From: Bombardia bombarda
Taxonomy: Eukaryota > Ascomycota > Sordariomycetes > Sordariales > Lasiosphaeriaceae
Direction of reading: 5' to 3'
Length of the DNA: 64,000 nt
NCBI GenBank assembly: GCA_030512295.1
Contig: JAULSR010000010.1
Span: 806,001 to 870,000 of the forward strand
Shown: one piece after another, positions 22,467 through 33,676 of the stretch
How the letters are laid out: each line of letters begins with the position of its first letter
How positions within the stretch are numbered: the stretch's first letter is position 1
The notes under the pieces: model-generated
Seen by the model: the letters and a program-made list of their open reading frames with translations, nothing else
What the model was told of the DNA's origin: nothing
Database searches by the model: none
Program-made: the position numbers and the translations under genes

Positions 22467-23536
22467 TCAGAGAGCATTAAACGCCTTGGCCAGATCATCC
22501 ACACGGCGCGCCGTCATAAAATCGCGATACGTCACGGGCTTAACGGACGAGAACCTCTCATTGTCCAAACCAGGCTCTAGCATGGTGAAGCCATTCATCC
22601 AGTAGTACAGGTAGAAGCTTCATCAACGAGTTAGCGTCACATATACCCACACGCCAAGGATAGGTAGACGGGGACTCACAGCGGGATATAGCTCATGTAA
22701 TCAGCAGGGCTGGCGTCCTTCATGGCGTGCATTTTGGCATACAACTCCTCGGCTGTCCCGAGGCACTGGAGCTTGGGCTTTTCGCCGTACACGGACTCGA
22801 ACTCGACGGCAAGGTCCTTCATGGTCTTGCTGTCGCCGAGCACTGATACAATGTCATCTGTCAGTAAGTAATTCCTCTAGACACAAAAATGGAGGCAGAA
22901 CAGAAACCAAAACAAACCCTTGATGACCCCCACAGCTTCCGAATCGGCCACAATCGCGGCCGTCCACTCGGCCGCGTTATCATAGCTCGTCACCTCGCAC
23001 GGCTTGCTGTCGTCGCCGTAGTACCGTATCGTCCTGGTCTCTCCATCCCAGATGCTCAAGAACGGACTGAAGAAGACGTCCGTGAACCCGCCGACCATGA
23101 TGTGCACCCCCTTGACCTTCCTCTCCTTGGTCTCAAGGTACGCCATGACGTGCTTGCATGGCTCCTTGGAGGCGTGCTGGCCAAACTCGAGCTTGCGGTA
23201 GTCGAGCGACCAGTCGCTGGCGACGTAGCGTGCCACGCCGGCAATCTCGGCCGCGTCGATCAGCGCCTTCTGGCCCTCGACCATCAGTTGATCGTCCCCG
23301 AGGTAGGCACATACGACGACGTCGCAGCCGGTGACGAAGGGGGTGATGGTGGCGGTGTCGAAGGCCCCGCCCTGGAAGAGTGTGACGGATGGGTGGGAGG
23401 CGATGGAGGGGAGGACCTTGGAGGTGTCGCGGGCGTAGCCGCGGAGGGTGATGATAGGGTTCTTGAGCAGGTGTGAGGCGAGCAGGCGGCCGAATTTGCC
23501 TGTAATGCCGGCGAGGCCGACGGTGATTGTGGCCAT
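22467..23536 (-). CDS. NmrA-like / isoflavone-reductase-like NAD(P)-binding protein, 310 aa
   Basis: Atypical short-chain dehydrogenase fold. Three exons: 23536-22918, 22842-22680, 22617-22467, all GT-AG and in phase. The N-terminal TVGLAGITGKFGRLLASHLL is the dinucleotide-binding GxxGxxG loop; GYARDTSKV follows as the second strand; GVARYVASDWSLDYRKLEFGQH occupies the family's PSEFG-like position. The C-terminal part reads WMNGFTMLEPGLDNERF. Such proteins act as ketone reductases or as redox sensors; the role here is open. It is divergent from a second NmrA-like gene at 24478, sharing a 941-bp promoter. Confidence 0.9.
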
Positions 23537-24074
23537 TTTGGGGAGTGGGAAAGAGTCTGGCTGAGGTATGTGAGTTCGTATGGTTACAGGCAGTCGAACT
23601 GTTCCTCCCCTTCAGCTTACAAACTTGGGTTCAGTAAGTACTTACAGACTGGCGATTGATGACGTCGTCCCAAACTTCACGGGATAGTCGCACCTGGCAA
23701 CTTGTACCCGCAACTCGTCGAGATCCATTCTACTTACATATCCACGCCGATGGACCAGATCTCGGTTGGACTGTGACATCCCCGCACATTCCATGGCATG
23801 ATTCGATACAACTCTGTGACCGCGCTTCGTGCTTTGTGAGTCTGTCCAATGGTAGATGGTGACCTGTCACCCTCTCCTCCCTTTCCGCTCCAAAAAAGGC
23901 ATAGTCAAATAATAATAATAGACTGGCAAACAGGTGAATAACAGGCAACCCCTCAATGCGTGAGGTGGATGCCCCCGGCACCAGTATACGGTAGCGCCCG
24001 ACCTGTCCGGGTCGGGGTTCGTCGGACACCGACCCCTGTCGCTCCGGAGAACTGGGTCGATATTGCGGCTCGTG

Positions 24075-24098
24075 CGGATCAGATCCTCGTCTGATCCG
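24075..24098. promoter_or_regulatory. Perfect 9-bp inverted repeat with CGG ends, in the divergent NmrA promoter
   Basis: CGGATCAGA, six spacer bases, then TCTGATCCG. Zn2Cys6 dimers bind inverted CGG half-sites, so this is a plausible operator. It lies about 380 bp before the plus-strand gene and 540 bp before the minus-strand gene. Confidence 0.5.
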
Positions 24099-24399
24099 GA
24101 GACTTGCAGTCCTTTGTCCGCGACAGATAGCCAAAGATGCGCGGTGCGATTTGTAAGATTAGAGAAGGCCAACCGTACTGGCCTCTGGATCTCCATGCGA
24201 AAGTTCCAAGGCTCAATCAATAAAAGGGATAAAGACGGGCATTTCGCCAGCCTCTGCTTAGCTCCATCATCATCCTGCATCACTTACACCAACACAACAC
24301 ACCCCGGACCACAACAGGCCATAAAGAGTCAAGACCCCCACCGCCCTCCTCATAATTCTTCAACGCCATCTCCCAACTCCGGCTTCAACACCCCTGCCC

Positions 24400-24400
<1 letters not shown>

Positions 24401-24477
<77 letters not shown>
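24401..24477 (+). repeat. (CAA)n leader repeat abutting a start codon
   Basis: About 25 CAA triplets with one interruption (AATAAC) run directly into the ATG of the NmrA-like gene, so the ribosome enters through an unstructured CAA leader. The frame reading poly-Asn across it is an artefact. Confidence 0.95.
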
Positions 24478-24480
<3 letters not shown>

Positions 24481-25483
24481 GCGTCCCGAGCCCTCCTGAT
24501 CTGCGGCGCCACAGGCAAGCAAGGCGGTGCAGTCATCAGCACCCTGCTGAAGGAAAAGGCCGGCTTCGAGATCCTCGCCGTCACTCGCGACGCGAACTCT
24601 GCGTCCGCTCAGCGCCTGCGCAGCAAAGCCCCCGACACCATCAAGCTCGTCCAGGGCGATCTTGCCGACCCAGCCGCCCTCTTCAAGACCGCCAAGGGCG
24701 TCGCCACAAATCCCATATGGGGCGTCTTTAGCGTGCAGGTAACCTACCCTACCTTACCAACTTCTACATACTCACATACCTACCCATCGTGACAACTACC
24801 TAGGTGTACTAACCAACGCGACCCAGGCAGTCTTCGGCGGCAGCGAACTCGACCAAGGCACCGCCATGATCGACGCCTCTCTCGCCGCCGACGTAAACTT
24901 CTTCGTCTACACCTCCGTCGACCGCCACGGCGCCGCCTCGCTCGACAGCCCCACCAACATCCCCCACTTCATCCACAAGCACAAGATCGAGCAGCACCTC
25001 ATCTCCGCCACAAAGTCCAAGCCCTCCTCCTCCATGGAGTGGACCATCCTGCGCCCCGTCGCCTTCATGGAGAACCTGACCGACAACTTTTTCGGCCGCG
25101 CCTTCGTCTCGGCCTGGCGCATCGCCGTCAAGGACAAGCCGCTGCAGCTCATCGCCGTCAGCGACATTGGCGTCTTTGGCGCCAAGGCCTTCATGGCGCC
25201 CGAGCACTTCAAGGGCAAGGCCGTGTCCCTGGCGGGCGACGAGGTGACGCTGGAGCAGGCCGGCAGGATATTCCAGGCCAGGACGGGCAAGAAGCTGGTG
25301 GGCACGTACGGCTTGCTGACGAGGGCCATCCTGGCCATGGTCAAGGACATGGGGCTCATGTTTAGGTGGTTTTATGATGTCGGGTACGCGGCTGATGTCA
25401 AGGAGCTGAAGAAGACGTATCCGGGCTTGAAGGACTTTGGGACTTGGTTGGAGACGGAGAGCGATTGGGCGACTAAGAAGTAG
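24478..25483 (+). CDS. NmrA-like family protein (HSCARG-type), 305 aa
   Basis: Rossmann-fold NAD(P)-binding protein. Two exons, 24478-24738 and 24827-25483; the intron has GTAACC donor, GTACTAAC branch point and CCCAG acceptor. N-terminal LLICGATGKQGGAVISTLL is the cofactor loop, followed by AVTRDANS and QGDLADPAALF. VNFFVYTSVDRHG and WTILRPVAFMENL match NmrA/HSCARG members, which sense NADPH status or bind regulators such as the nitrogen factor AreA. The protein is unlike the divergent NmrA-like neighbour in detail, so the pair is not a recent duplication. Confidence 0.92.
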
Positions 25484-25805
25484 GGTATATGGGGCGTTGG
25501 TTAATAGACAGACGATGTGTAGTGGGAGGTCAGGGGTCAACAGAACAGACATTGAGATAAGAGGGATGTATGGCAGGAGATTGAAATAATTATCAGATAG
25601 AGCTGCTCGATGTTACGATATGCTAGTGGGAAATTGCTCCTTAATTGTACCTATCTTTATTTTCATAAAAGTAATAAGCAAAGGATGTGGTTTTAAGATC
25701 ATACGAGACGACGTATTGGTGAGAAACCAGGACAAGGTTCAAACAAAACAAAAATACATCAAGACTTACAAAAATATATCAACATCATCCGGATGCAAAA
25801 GGAAA

Positions 25806-25899
25806 TGCCCAATAACAGGATTGAACTGTTGACCTTCGCATGACTTGACAGAATCAGATTCTATTAGTACGACGCTCTAACCAGCTGAGCTAATCGGGC
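25806..25899 (-). tRNA. tRNA-Ile (AAU) with a 20-nt intron
   Basis: On the minus strand the cloverleaf closes: 7-bp acceptor stem (GCCCGAT with ATTGGGC, one G-T pair), D arm TAGCTCAGCTGGTTAGAGC, anticodon stem TCGTA/TGCGA with loop CTAATAA after splicing, variable AGGTC, T arm AACAG-TTCAATC-CTGTT. The intron occupies 25842-25861, one base 3' of the anticodon as expected for nuclear tRNAs. Anticodon AAU (inosine-modified) reads Ile codons. Confidence 0.93.
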
Positions 25900-26435
25900 T
25901 AGTGTTGTGGTGGATATATTGATGTCGGTCCAAACCTGACTCTTGACTCGAACGCATGCAGGCAAGTGGAGTTGCTGTAACTTAAGTCGAGGTAAAGCAT
26001 GGCAGTGGGTACTCACTCACCTTAGCGCGGACGACCTCAAAAGACGCAACTCAAATGATACCGAGCAACGATGTGCCAGCTGATTTTGGGTCGAACAATC
26101 TCGTATACCCCATATGTCCTTGTCAAGTGCCGTTGTAGAACTCACATCTTGCGCACATGCTAGAGTGGACGTCCGCTCAATGCTCTGCTTGTCTGCCATA
26201 ACGATGGATGCCGAGAACCAGGTGACGAAAGCTGACAAACACGTGAGGGCTACCGCTTGCTGAATCCTGAATGTAACAAAATGCGAGTAGATTTTTGATG
26301 ACAAACTCCCAACGCCATAGAACGACCCGGCTTTAACGGTACCTACTACAAACCGAACAAAGGACCACCGAAGAAAGAGATGGTATAAGTAGCAAGTAGA
26401 AGAAACAAGATAACACGCTCAAATTGGCCCATAAA
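25900..26435. other. Intergenic, no supported gene
   Basis: Between the tRNA and the convergent end of the second Zn2Cys6 gene. A short minus-strand frame here lacks support. Confidence 0.5.
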
Positions 26436-28915
26436 TCACCCGTTCTGTAAGAAACGGATCTGGTGATCTCGCAGATCCGCCCAGTTGCGCAGCTCTTGCT
26501 CCTCAACCTGCGGCGTCATGGTGCCGTCCCCCGGCACCGAGGCATTACCCTGACCCGTCTTCTCTAACCGCGTCAGAACGTCTAGAAACTGGCTGAGAGG
26601 CTCTTCAGCCCTGATTGCCATAGGTCCCTTACGCTCAGGGGCATCATTGACAAGCGTAGAGGCCACTTGTCGGATCTTATTGATCAAAGAGGCCCCGTTC
26701 GGCTCTAGATTCCGCTGTGAAATGGATCCAAGCACGGTCAGCAGGTTCTGTACTATCAGTTCCCGCTCGGCTGACATGCTGGCATCGATGGGGTCCGTCT
26801 GCTCGGCAGCGGCATGCAGGGCGGCGGCGGCGACGCTCTTGCTGTTATCGCTAATGCTGCCACCATTGGCGCTGGTCTCTGCGGCAAAGGCCTGGATGGC
26901 CTGCGCCGCCTGGACTCGCGTGTGCTCGCGGTGGGCATCGCGGAGATTGAGATATCGCTCAACGTAGTAGGAGCGGGTGGCAAGTTGCGAGGCGTAGATG
27001 TTGGCCTTTTGTATCTCGTACTGCAAAAGCCGCCGGCGCTCGGGTTGGTTTTCGATTGCGTGGCGAATGTCCGTTGCTGGCTGGTTAGCTGGATAGGCAG
27101 GCGGATAGTACTCATAACCAGTGTTTGTGAAGATGTCCTGAGGAACTGCCCGGGCCAGACGCCCTAGCCCAGAAGCGTTGCCATTGCTCGCCGTGGTATG
27201 CAGGTCCAGTGTAAGCTCGCTGGGCAATCCGTCCATGACCTGCTTGACGGCCTGTAGACATTCGTCTAACATGACCCTTTGATCTTGGAACGGCAACGTT
27301 GTGATGCCGTATGAGAGCTCGACGCTGACTAGACCATTCATCGTCATGTAGATCTTGATCCCCTGGTTAAACCCCGTGAGCAATGAAACAACACCTTGGG
27401 GCTGACCTAGAATCTGATGGGGCAGGATGAATGCATCATCCACCTCGACGGGTAGTTCAGGGTAGGGCTCAGTCGGCGTGGGGGGAGGCATGACAATCTC
27501 AGCATGTGGAGCGCCAAGCTGGGCCATTGAGCTTTTGACTCCGTCAGCCAGTGCCACCAATAATAAATGGAGAGAGACACCTACCGAACACCAAGAAACA
27601 TAACCCAAAAGATGCGTTTTCCAATCTGATCTCGCACATGATCGAAGGCTGGGCCACGGTAGGTGACGCCAAACATTGACGAGCCCAAGTCGGGAGGCTT
27701 GTGGTAGCCTAGCTCTCTGATAAAAGACATGGTCTCAGTCATGAAGCGGCGACAAATCTTCCATTGCATCGAGTATCCGGCGGCCAGTCCCAGGAAATAG
27801 CTAGTTGCGGCATCGTAAACCGTCACGTCCTCCTTGCTGTAAAACATTGATCCACGGGCCTCGAGGGCGACGGAACGACACCGTTCGATTAGGGTGATGG
27901 CCTTGGGAAACAGATTCATGCCATGTTGGGCCTTGAGGTGCAGTCTAGCTGTCCTCGGGAAAGATGCAACTAAAGCGCTGATCATGCTGGCCAGCAGGGC
28001 AAGAAACTCGCGGCTTGTTCTGTCCTCACGGTTCGCAAACGAGGCGCGGAAGGTGGGCTCGTGGGGAAATGGTGCCAAGGGGTGGATATAGGTAAAGAAG
28101 TCATCAACCAGCAGAACCAGGACGGGCATGGGCGCAATTGACTCGGCATCGAGGATTGTGTGAGGGTCTTGGGCGCCGGCGATGGAGATCAGGGTCTCGG
28201 CAGCATTGTGAGGGCCGGGACTGAGGTTTGGCTCGAGTCGGGGACGTTTAGCAGCCTTGGCGGCTTCGGCATGCTTGTTGGGAGGGCCCCGGCGCTTCAT
28301 CTCCCGATTGAAGGTGCATTCGACGCTGAGCTCGCGGCATGGTCGGCAGGGCTGGGTCTCGTCGCACTTCGTGGCAGAATAATCGTCAGTCTTGGGTTAG
28401 GGGCATTGATGACGGACCAACTCAACTCAACTTACCTTGACCTTGCGCTGACTGCACATGTCACAGGCTCTGCGCAGGCGCGTCACCTTGGGATTGGACG
28501 GCGACGCAGAGGTTGGCGTCGCATCTTTAGTAAAGAAGGAGGGTTCGCCGTTAGCATACTGCGGCGTCACCGGACTGTGAACGGAGGCGGGCCCTGGCCC
28601 TGGGGCCTCGACGGCTGCTTGGAGGGCCTGGAGGCCATGGTGGTGCTGGTGATGCTGGTGGTGCTGAGCGGTGGCGGCGGCAGCGGCAACGGCAGCTGCA
28701 GCAGCAGTGGCGGCAGTGACGTCGTCGGCAATGGGGTCTTGGGAGGTAAGCTCGGCGAGGTACTGGGGTTGAATCAGGTGTTGTTGCTGTTGCTGTGATT
28801 GTATTTGCTGCGATTCGAGGTGGTCTTGGAGGTCGGGGTGGTGGTCTTGGTTGCCAGACACACCTGCAGCTCCGCTGGTGCTTGTCAAGGGCGGCGGCGG
28901 GTAGCTCGAGGACAT
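26436..28915 (-). CDS. Zn2Cys6 transcription factor with low-complexity N terminus, 785 aa
   Basis: Nuclear regulator in three exons: 28915-28436, 28366-27585, 27531-26436; phases close. The first 140 residues are disordered with Gln, Ala and His runs (QSQQQQQHL, a TAATAAAAAVAAAA segment, QHHQHHQHHHG). The zinc cluster spans residues 151-177, C-x2-C-x6-C-x5-C-x2-C-x6-C, and is split by intron 1 between KVK and CDE. The MHR domain follows, with LVDDFFTYIHPLAPFPHEPTFRASF, SRTSREFLALLASMISALVASFP and FMTETMSFIRELGYHKPP...GKRIFWVMFLGVR. Divergent from the membrane-protein gene at 30050. Target unknown. Microsatellite-like coding repeats may vary in length between strains. Confidence 0.93.
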
Positions 28916-30049
28916 TGGATGCTAAAAGCCGGGTCTCGCCGGGGCCTCACGGCTTCACTCCGGATGATTCGCAGCTGCTGGCGACTTGTCGGCGAAGATC
29001 CGGTTGAATCGCGGATGATCTTTTTGGTGAGTGCGCCGTTTTTGTGCAGGGGAGAAAAGAGGCGCTCGTGGCCTGGGCGGGTACTGCAGGGCAGGGCGGG
29101 GGCTATTCCAGAAGCTTGGGCCACTCACTGACTGGCAAAGGTTAGCGCGTTGCCCATGGCACGTGGTCTACGAATATGAGACTCTAAAATTCCCCACTAT
29201 TCATATACAGTGAGCCTGTGAGCCATGGGTGGTGATTGGGTGGTATGGATGGACCATGGCATCGCAGCTTCCAAAACAAATCACCAAACCACAACCACCC
29301 CCTGGCGTCGCAAGTTCGCACAGCTGGCCTCAGCTCTTTCCTCTTGTCGGCAGTGAGTACTTTCTCTACTGAGATTTGGGCAGTCTCTTTTTTCACTGCC
29401 GCGACAAAACATGCATTGAAGAGGGGCACCACTCGACCATCAACTTTCCGCGGCGTCTCAACTCAGAACGGTCTCACATTTTCATACCCACCATGACATA
29501 GCTTGCTACATACGGCTGTAAACTCAATCCAATACTCGAAATCAGTCAGACGTTTACCATGCTTTGCATGGCCTTCCGAAACCTGTGGCGACCAAGGCTG
29601 GACCTCAGACGCCATCTTGACGTCGGCAGTTAGAGTCCATGCGCTGCACCTTGTCTGCGGCACAGTCCATCCACGACTCTCCAGTCCTATACTCACTTCA
29701 ACGACTAACGATGATAGGTTGCATCCAGGGGCCATGTGTGTCAATGCTCGTTTCTTTCGAATGTGCGCCCAGGACAGTGGGAAGGAAGCATTGCGCCATG
29801 GATATGGATGAGCCGGCTTCCGACCTCGTTGTCGTGGATGGAGGCGGCGCAGTCAAGCGGAATCCTTCGGCAGCACCCCAGTCGACGAACCGAGCAAGAC
29901 ATCGTTATCCCAGTCAACTGTGCCATGACGGCCCGTGCAGTCAGTCCCGCGGGGCCCAGTCTATATGCTTCGGAGAACGCATAAGAAAGACGATGCCCTC
30001 AACAATCCGTATGTCTTGTGGTCTACACCTCCAAACTCGACAGTCCAAA
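28916..30049. other. Divergent promoter region
   Basis: 1.1 kb between the second Zn2Cys6 factor and the membrane-protein gene. The frame of the latter stays open upstream to 29639, but that stretch reads like untranslated DNA, so I do not count it as coding. Confidence 0.4.
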
Positions 30050-32188
30050 ATGGCGGCGCTAGAGGAGAAAACCTCACAGCAAGACACCATGACATTCATC
30101 CGCTCCATCCAGGACACCTACCAAAAAGCCGACTCATTCTACAACGCCGTACAAGACACCTCAGTACGCACGCGAACCCGACCTATAAACCAATCACTGG
30201 GCATTTTCAACTCACTCACAATCTTTGGCGGCGGATTCATTTCGCTGGGAGTCCTCGGCTTCCTCATATTCCTTTGGACTGGCAGAGGGACAGATGGCGG
30301 ACTCACTGCCACCCCCTTATGGCGCTGGATTGTGCTCGGTCAATACATTGTCCCCACCATCACACTATCTTCCGTTCTTTTGCGTCTTGCAAATGCCAGC
30401 CAAGCAGCAGTATGCACCAGCCTCGGCGCCTCCATCCTGCTGGAAAAGAATGGCGTCCCGCTTTCTCAAGTGGCTGAGGTCTCGGTCCTCCGGGGCATCA
30501 ACGACGGTCCGCTGCGGTTGGTGTGGCTTCTCGTCACGTCTCCAAGACGGGCTGCCGCCTCGCAGACTGCTCTCATGATGCTACTGCTCGTTGGCTCGAT
30601 CGCGATTCAGTTTTCGTCCACAATGCTGGTCTCGGATCTGCAGCTCTCGCGACTTGTGCAAAACCCGACGGAACAGTTAATGGGCATTGATCAAAATGAT
30701 CAAAACTTTGACGCTCTTTCCCAATTCAACGTGTTCGCATCCAAGCCCAACATCATGCTCTTTGGTGAAGTCCCTTCGAATATGACCGCCGCGCCCAACA
30801 GTCTCGGACTGAGCGACACTGGCATCGTCAAGCGGATATTTCTCCCAATGACACCCGATTCACAGCTCAACCTCCGTCGCTTTGACGGCGTCGCATTCGT
30901 GATGAACTCGAGGTTCGCATGCATGCGTCCTGTGCTCAAGGACCCAGTCGTTAAAGTGACTACCACCGGCTCTTTTGTTCGGTTTTTCGGCAATGGGACA
31001 AATCAAGACATCTCTTACAGTTTACGCATGGGTGGTGAAATAGACCATGCATCCACCATGAAGAATGCCGGAATCGACTTCCCAGATGATTGCCCTGGAG
31101 GCACCTGCCTCCCTGCGCGCTACAACTGCTCTCTTCCCTTCACCATCAACACCTCTAATCGCTTCTCCTCCTCGATGTGCATGCCCGGCCTCTTACAGGC
31201 GGTACGGCGGCTTTCTGAGGACTGGACCATGGCTAAAGGTCCAGTTGCCAGTTTCTCGTTGGTTTACCTCATGACCAGGATCAACCGGACTACTGGCGAG
31301 TGGGGCGATACTGGTAGTACCTGGCGGCTTGATGATGACGATCTCGAGCCCAGCAATGAGTGGATCTCATACCGAACCGCAGACAGGGGCAATATGGACT
31401 TCACGATATGCTACGAGCAGCTGACCATCGACCGAGCTACTGTTTCCATGTCGACAAACACAGACATAGTCCCGCCTGCACTCGCCTTCAACGCCACATC
31501 TAAAGATGTCCAGACATTGCCCCTGCGCCAACAACTCGGAGCTGCAAACGATTCGCAGCCAAGGAACGGCTTGTTCCAAGTCGACAGCTACTCAAATGTG
31601 TCGAGAACACTTACAACATCGTTTATCGCTGTGCAACTTACCTTGAACTCATTTGCCTTTACCAAGAACCTCACCATCGTCACGTCTGGCGGCAAAGGCA
31701 CGACCACGCTACCTTTGCACAACGACTATACATCTGTTTTCACGGATATCATGGGCACTGTTGACTGTCCTGCACTCGCGCTACAGGCCATGATGACTAT
31801 GTTGACGAGCTCCATGCTTGCCGACATGTTACCGAAGCTTGATCAACAGCAGACGGCCGCGACGGTCTACTCTGTGTCTGAGTCCACCCCTGTGCGCTTC
31901 ACTGGCCTCATTGCCGTGACTGTCGTGGTGATATTCAACCTGATGTGTGTCGCTCTGATCACGACGCTATTTCTGCTAAGGACGCGCTACTCGTACCCTG
32001 GAAATGTCTGGCAGGCAGTAGCCCATTTGAGCATGTCGGACGAGACGCAGAGTCTTTTGGAAGAGTCGGGAGAGGCGACGGACGGTGCTGTTTCCAAGAG
32101 ACTGAAGAATAACGATCCTTGTGTCAAGGTGGATCGGTCCTTGACTGCTGGAGGGTTTTGTGTTGCCGTGGTGAGGAAGAAGGGCTAA
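30050..32188 (+). CDS. Uncharacterised fungal plasma-membrane protein with large extracellular domain, 712 aa
   Basis: No named function. I chose ATG 30050 (CAAAATGG context); the frame is open to 29639, but the extra residues show no conserved character. Hydrophobic segments: GIFNSLTIFGGGFISLGVLGFLIFLWTG, then WIVLGQYIVPTITLSSVLL, then TALMMLLLVGSIAIQFS. A long loop with many NXS/T sites and Cys pairs (CPGGTCLPARYNCSL) follows, then a C-terminal helix FTGLIAVTVVVIFNLMCVALITTLFLL and a cytosolic tail. The segment ANASQAAVCTSLGASILLEKNGVPL is a motif I associate with a fungal hypothetical family. Likely a surface protein; receptor or wall role is speculation. Confidence 0.8.
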   Translation: MAALEEKTSQQDTMTFIRSIQDTYQKADSFYNAVQDTSVRTRTRPINQSLGIFNSLTIFGGGFISLGVLGFLIFLWTGRGTDGGLTATPLWRWIVLGQYIVPTITLSSVLLRLANASQAAVCTSLGASILLEKNGVPLSQVAEVSVLRGINDGPLRLVWLLVTSPRRAAASQTALMMLLLVGSIAIQFSSTMLVSDLQLSRLVQNPTEQLMGIDQNDQNFDALSQFNVFASKPNIMLFGEVPSNMTAAPNSLGLSDTGIVKRIFLPMTPDSQLNLRRFDGVAFVMNSRFACMRPVLKDPVVKVTTTGSFVRFFGNGTNQDISYSLRMGGEIDHASTMKNAGIDFPDDCPGGTCLPARYNCSLPFTINTSNRFSSSMCMPGLLQAVRRLSEDWTMAKGPVASFSLVYLMTRINRTTGEWGDTGSTWRLDDDDLEPSNEWISYRTADRGNMDFTICYEQLTIDRATVSMSTNTDIVPPALAFNATSKDVQTLPLRQQLGAANDSQPRNGLFQVDSYSNVSRTLTTSFIAVQLTLNSFAFTKNLTIVTSGGKGTTTLPLHNDYTSVFTDIMGTVDCPALALQAMMTMLTSSMLADMLPKLDQQQTAATVYSVSESTPVRFTGLIAVTVVVIFNLMCVALITTLFLLRTRYSYPGNVWQAVAHLSMSDETQSLLEESGEATDGAVSKRLKNNDPCVKVDRSLTAGGFCVAVVRKKG

Positions 32189-32348
32189 GAGACACTTGTT
32201 TGGCTAGTATCCGGCAGTGTTGGTTATCAGGGCGCCATCATTGGAGTTGGTTGAAGTTGCTGGCATGAAGGAGCTTTAGCACAGTAATCTTTGAAGAATA
32301 AACATTTTAACAACGTGCCATCTGCTGCCACTGCCGCTGCCCTCACAG

Positions 32349-33554
32349 GTCATCTACCACACACCCGGCGGCATGCTGATTGTCGAGGACACGCCCGAGA
32401 CACCATGCATCCGCGCCAACCGAGGCCGTCTGCGCCAGCTGCTGTCCACGGGAGTCGACATCCGCTGGGACAAGAAGGCGGCGCGCATTGAAGAGAGCGA
32501 CGACAAGGTGACGGTCTTTTTCGAGGACGGCACATTAGCGTCTGGGGATCTCCTCGTTGGAGCAGATGGCACATTCAGCGCTGGTAGGTTCCAGCAGTCG
32601 AGCTTGGTTCAGCCGCAATGGCGCCATCATCATCACTACCCCCTCATGATATGGCGAACAGATAGTACTGACTAGGACTAATTCGCACAGTCCGCCCCTA
32701 CGTCCTGGGAAAAGCCAACGAAGAGGTTACTGGAGGCATACCCATCGCTCGTCCTGGCAGGCGAGACCACACTCAGTGGCGCCGAGATGGAGGAGCAGCT
32801 CCGACTGGGCCACTCGGCATACATCGCCTTTGGGCCCGACTACACGCTGTTCAGCGGCATCAATCGCGTGCACGATGACGGCAAGTCGGCTGACTTTTAC
32901 TGGGTCATGGCACAGAATGATGCGACGGTGGGTCAGCCCGACCACTGGGTCATGACGGCTACCAAGGGGGATAAGTTTGAGCGGGCCAAGAGGAACGCAC
33001 AGGCGTTGAAGCCCGAGTTTCGTGTGACGATTGAGAAAGGTGGCGTGCAGGGGATGAAGAGTGCCAAGGTTGGTTTGTTCTGATTCTGGTTGCTGTTTTG
33101 ATTGCAAGAGGAACATGTTTGCTGATCGACATTGGGAGGATAGATGTGGTACGATGCCTCAATCACCAAAGTGCCTCCTGTAAATAGGGTGGTCCTAATT
33201 GGGGACGCAGCGCATCCTATGACGCCCGGTATGTTGAGACACCCTTTCTTTGTTGACATGCGCAATGCACTAAACATCATCACAGCCCGAGGTGAAGGCG
33301 CCATCTTTGCCATCAAAGACGCTGTCCAGCTTGGAAAGGTCATCGCCAGCAGCGACAGGACTGACCTTATCTCGCTGCGTACAGCACTGGATGAGTACCA
33401 GAAGGATATTCTGGAGAAGGGGTACGAGTCGATTCTTCTTGGTCGAGACACCCTACCAAAGGCAAGGACAGGCGCAGAACGGCCAAAGGCATGGGGGCAC
33501 GAGATGAGGCCGCTTGCGGAATTGAAGCCTCTGCCTATCAAGATCGCGGAATGA
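32349..33554 (+). pseudogene. 5'-truncated, frameshifted FAD-dependent monooxygenase
   Basis: Resembles salicylate-hydroxylase/PHBH-type flavin monooxygenases. What remains begins after an acceptor at 32348 with the mid-domain (ANRGRLRQLLSTGVDIRW...DLLVGADGTFS) and lacks the N-terminal GxGxxG FAD loop, which I cannot find upstream. Exons then run from after a 32585-area donor through 33554, with the FAD-phosphate motif RVVLIGDAAHPMTP and ARGEGAIFAIKDAV near 33190-33330. Between LGKANEEV and EAYPSLVLAGETTLSG (about 32727-32730) the frame breaks by one inserted base. Other junctions are clean GT-AG. Loss of the cofactor loop plus the shift argue for a non-functional copy or a misassembled 5' end. 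Confidence 0.75.
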
Positions 33555-33676
33555 GTTAAAGAGGAACAACCTTTGCTTGTTTCACCTACAGTACCATCGA
33601 TGAGAGAAGGATGTATTTGACAAAGGCATCGACCCGAAGAGGAAGAAGAGATACAGATACGTCCGATAGTTCAGCA

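Noticed and set aside
24063..24731. Frame with a long poly-Asn run.
   Set aside because: It reads the CAA leader and the NmrA gene in the wrong frame.
16706..28915. Secondary-metabolite cluster built on the MDR reductase, NmrA genes and two regulators.
   Set aside because: No backbone enzyme (PKS, NRPS, terpene cyclase) is present in the window.
29639..30049. 137-residue N-terminal extension of the membrane protein.
   Set aside because: Mixed composition without hydrophobic or conserved features; ATG 30050 has better context.
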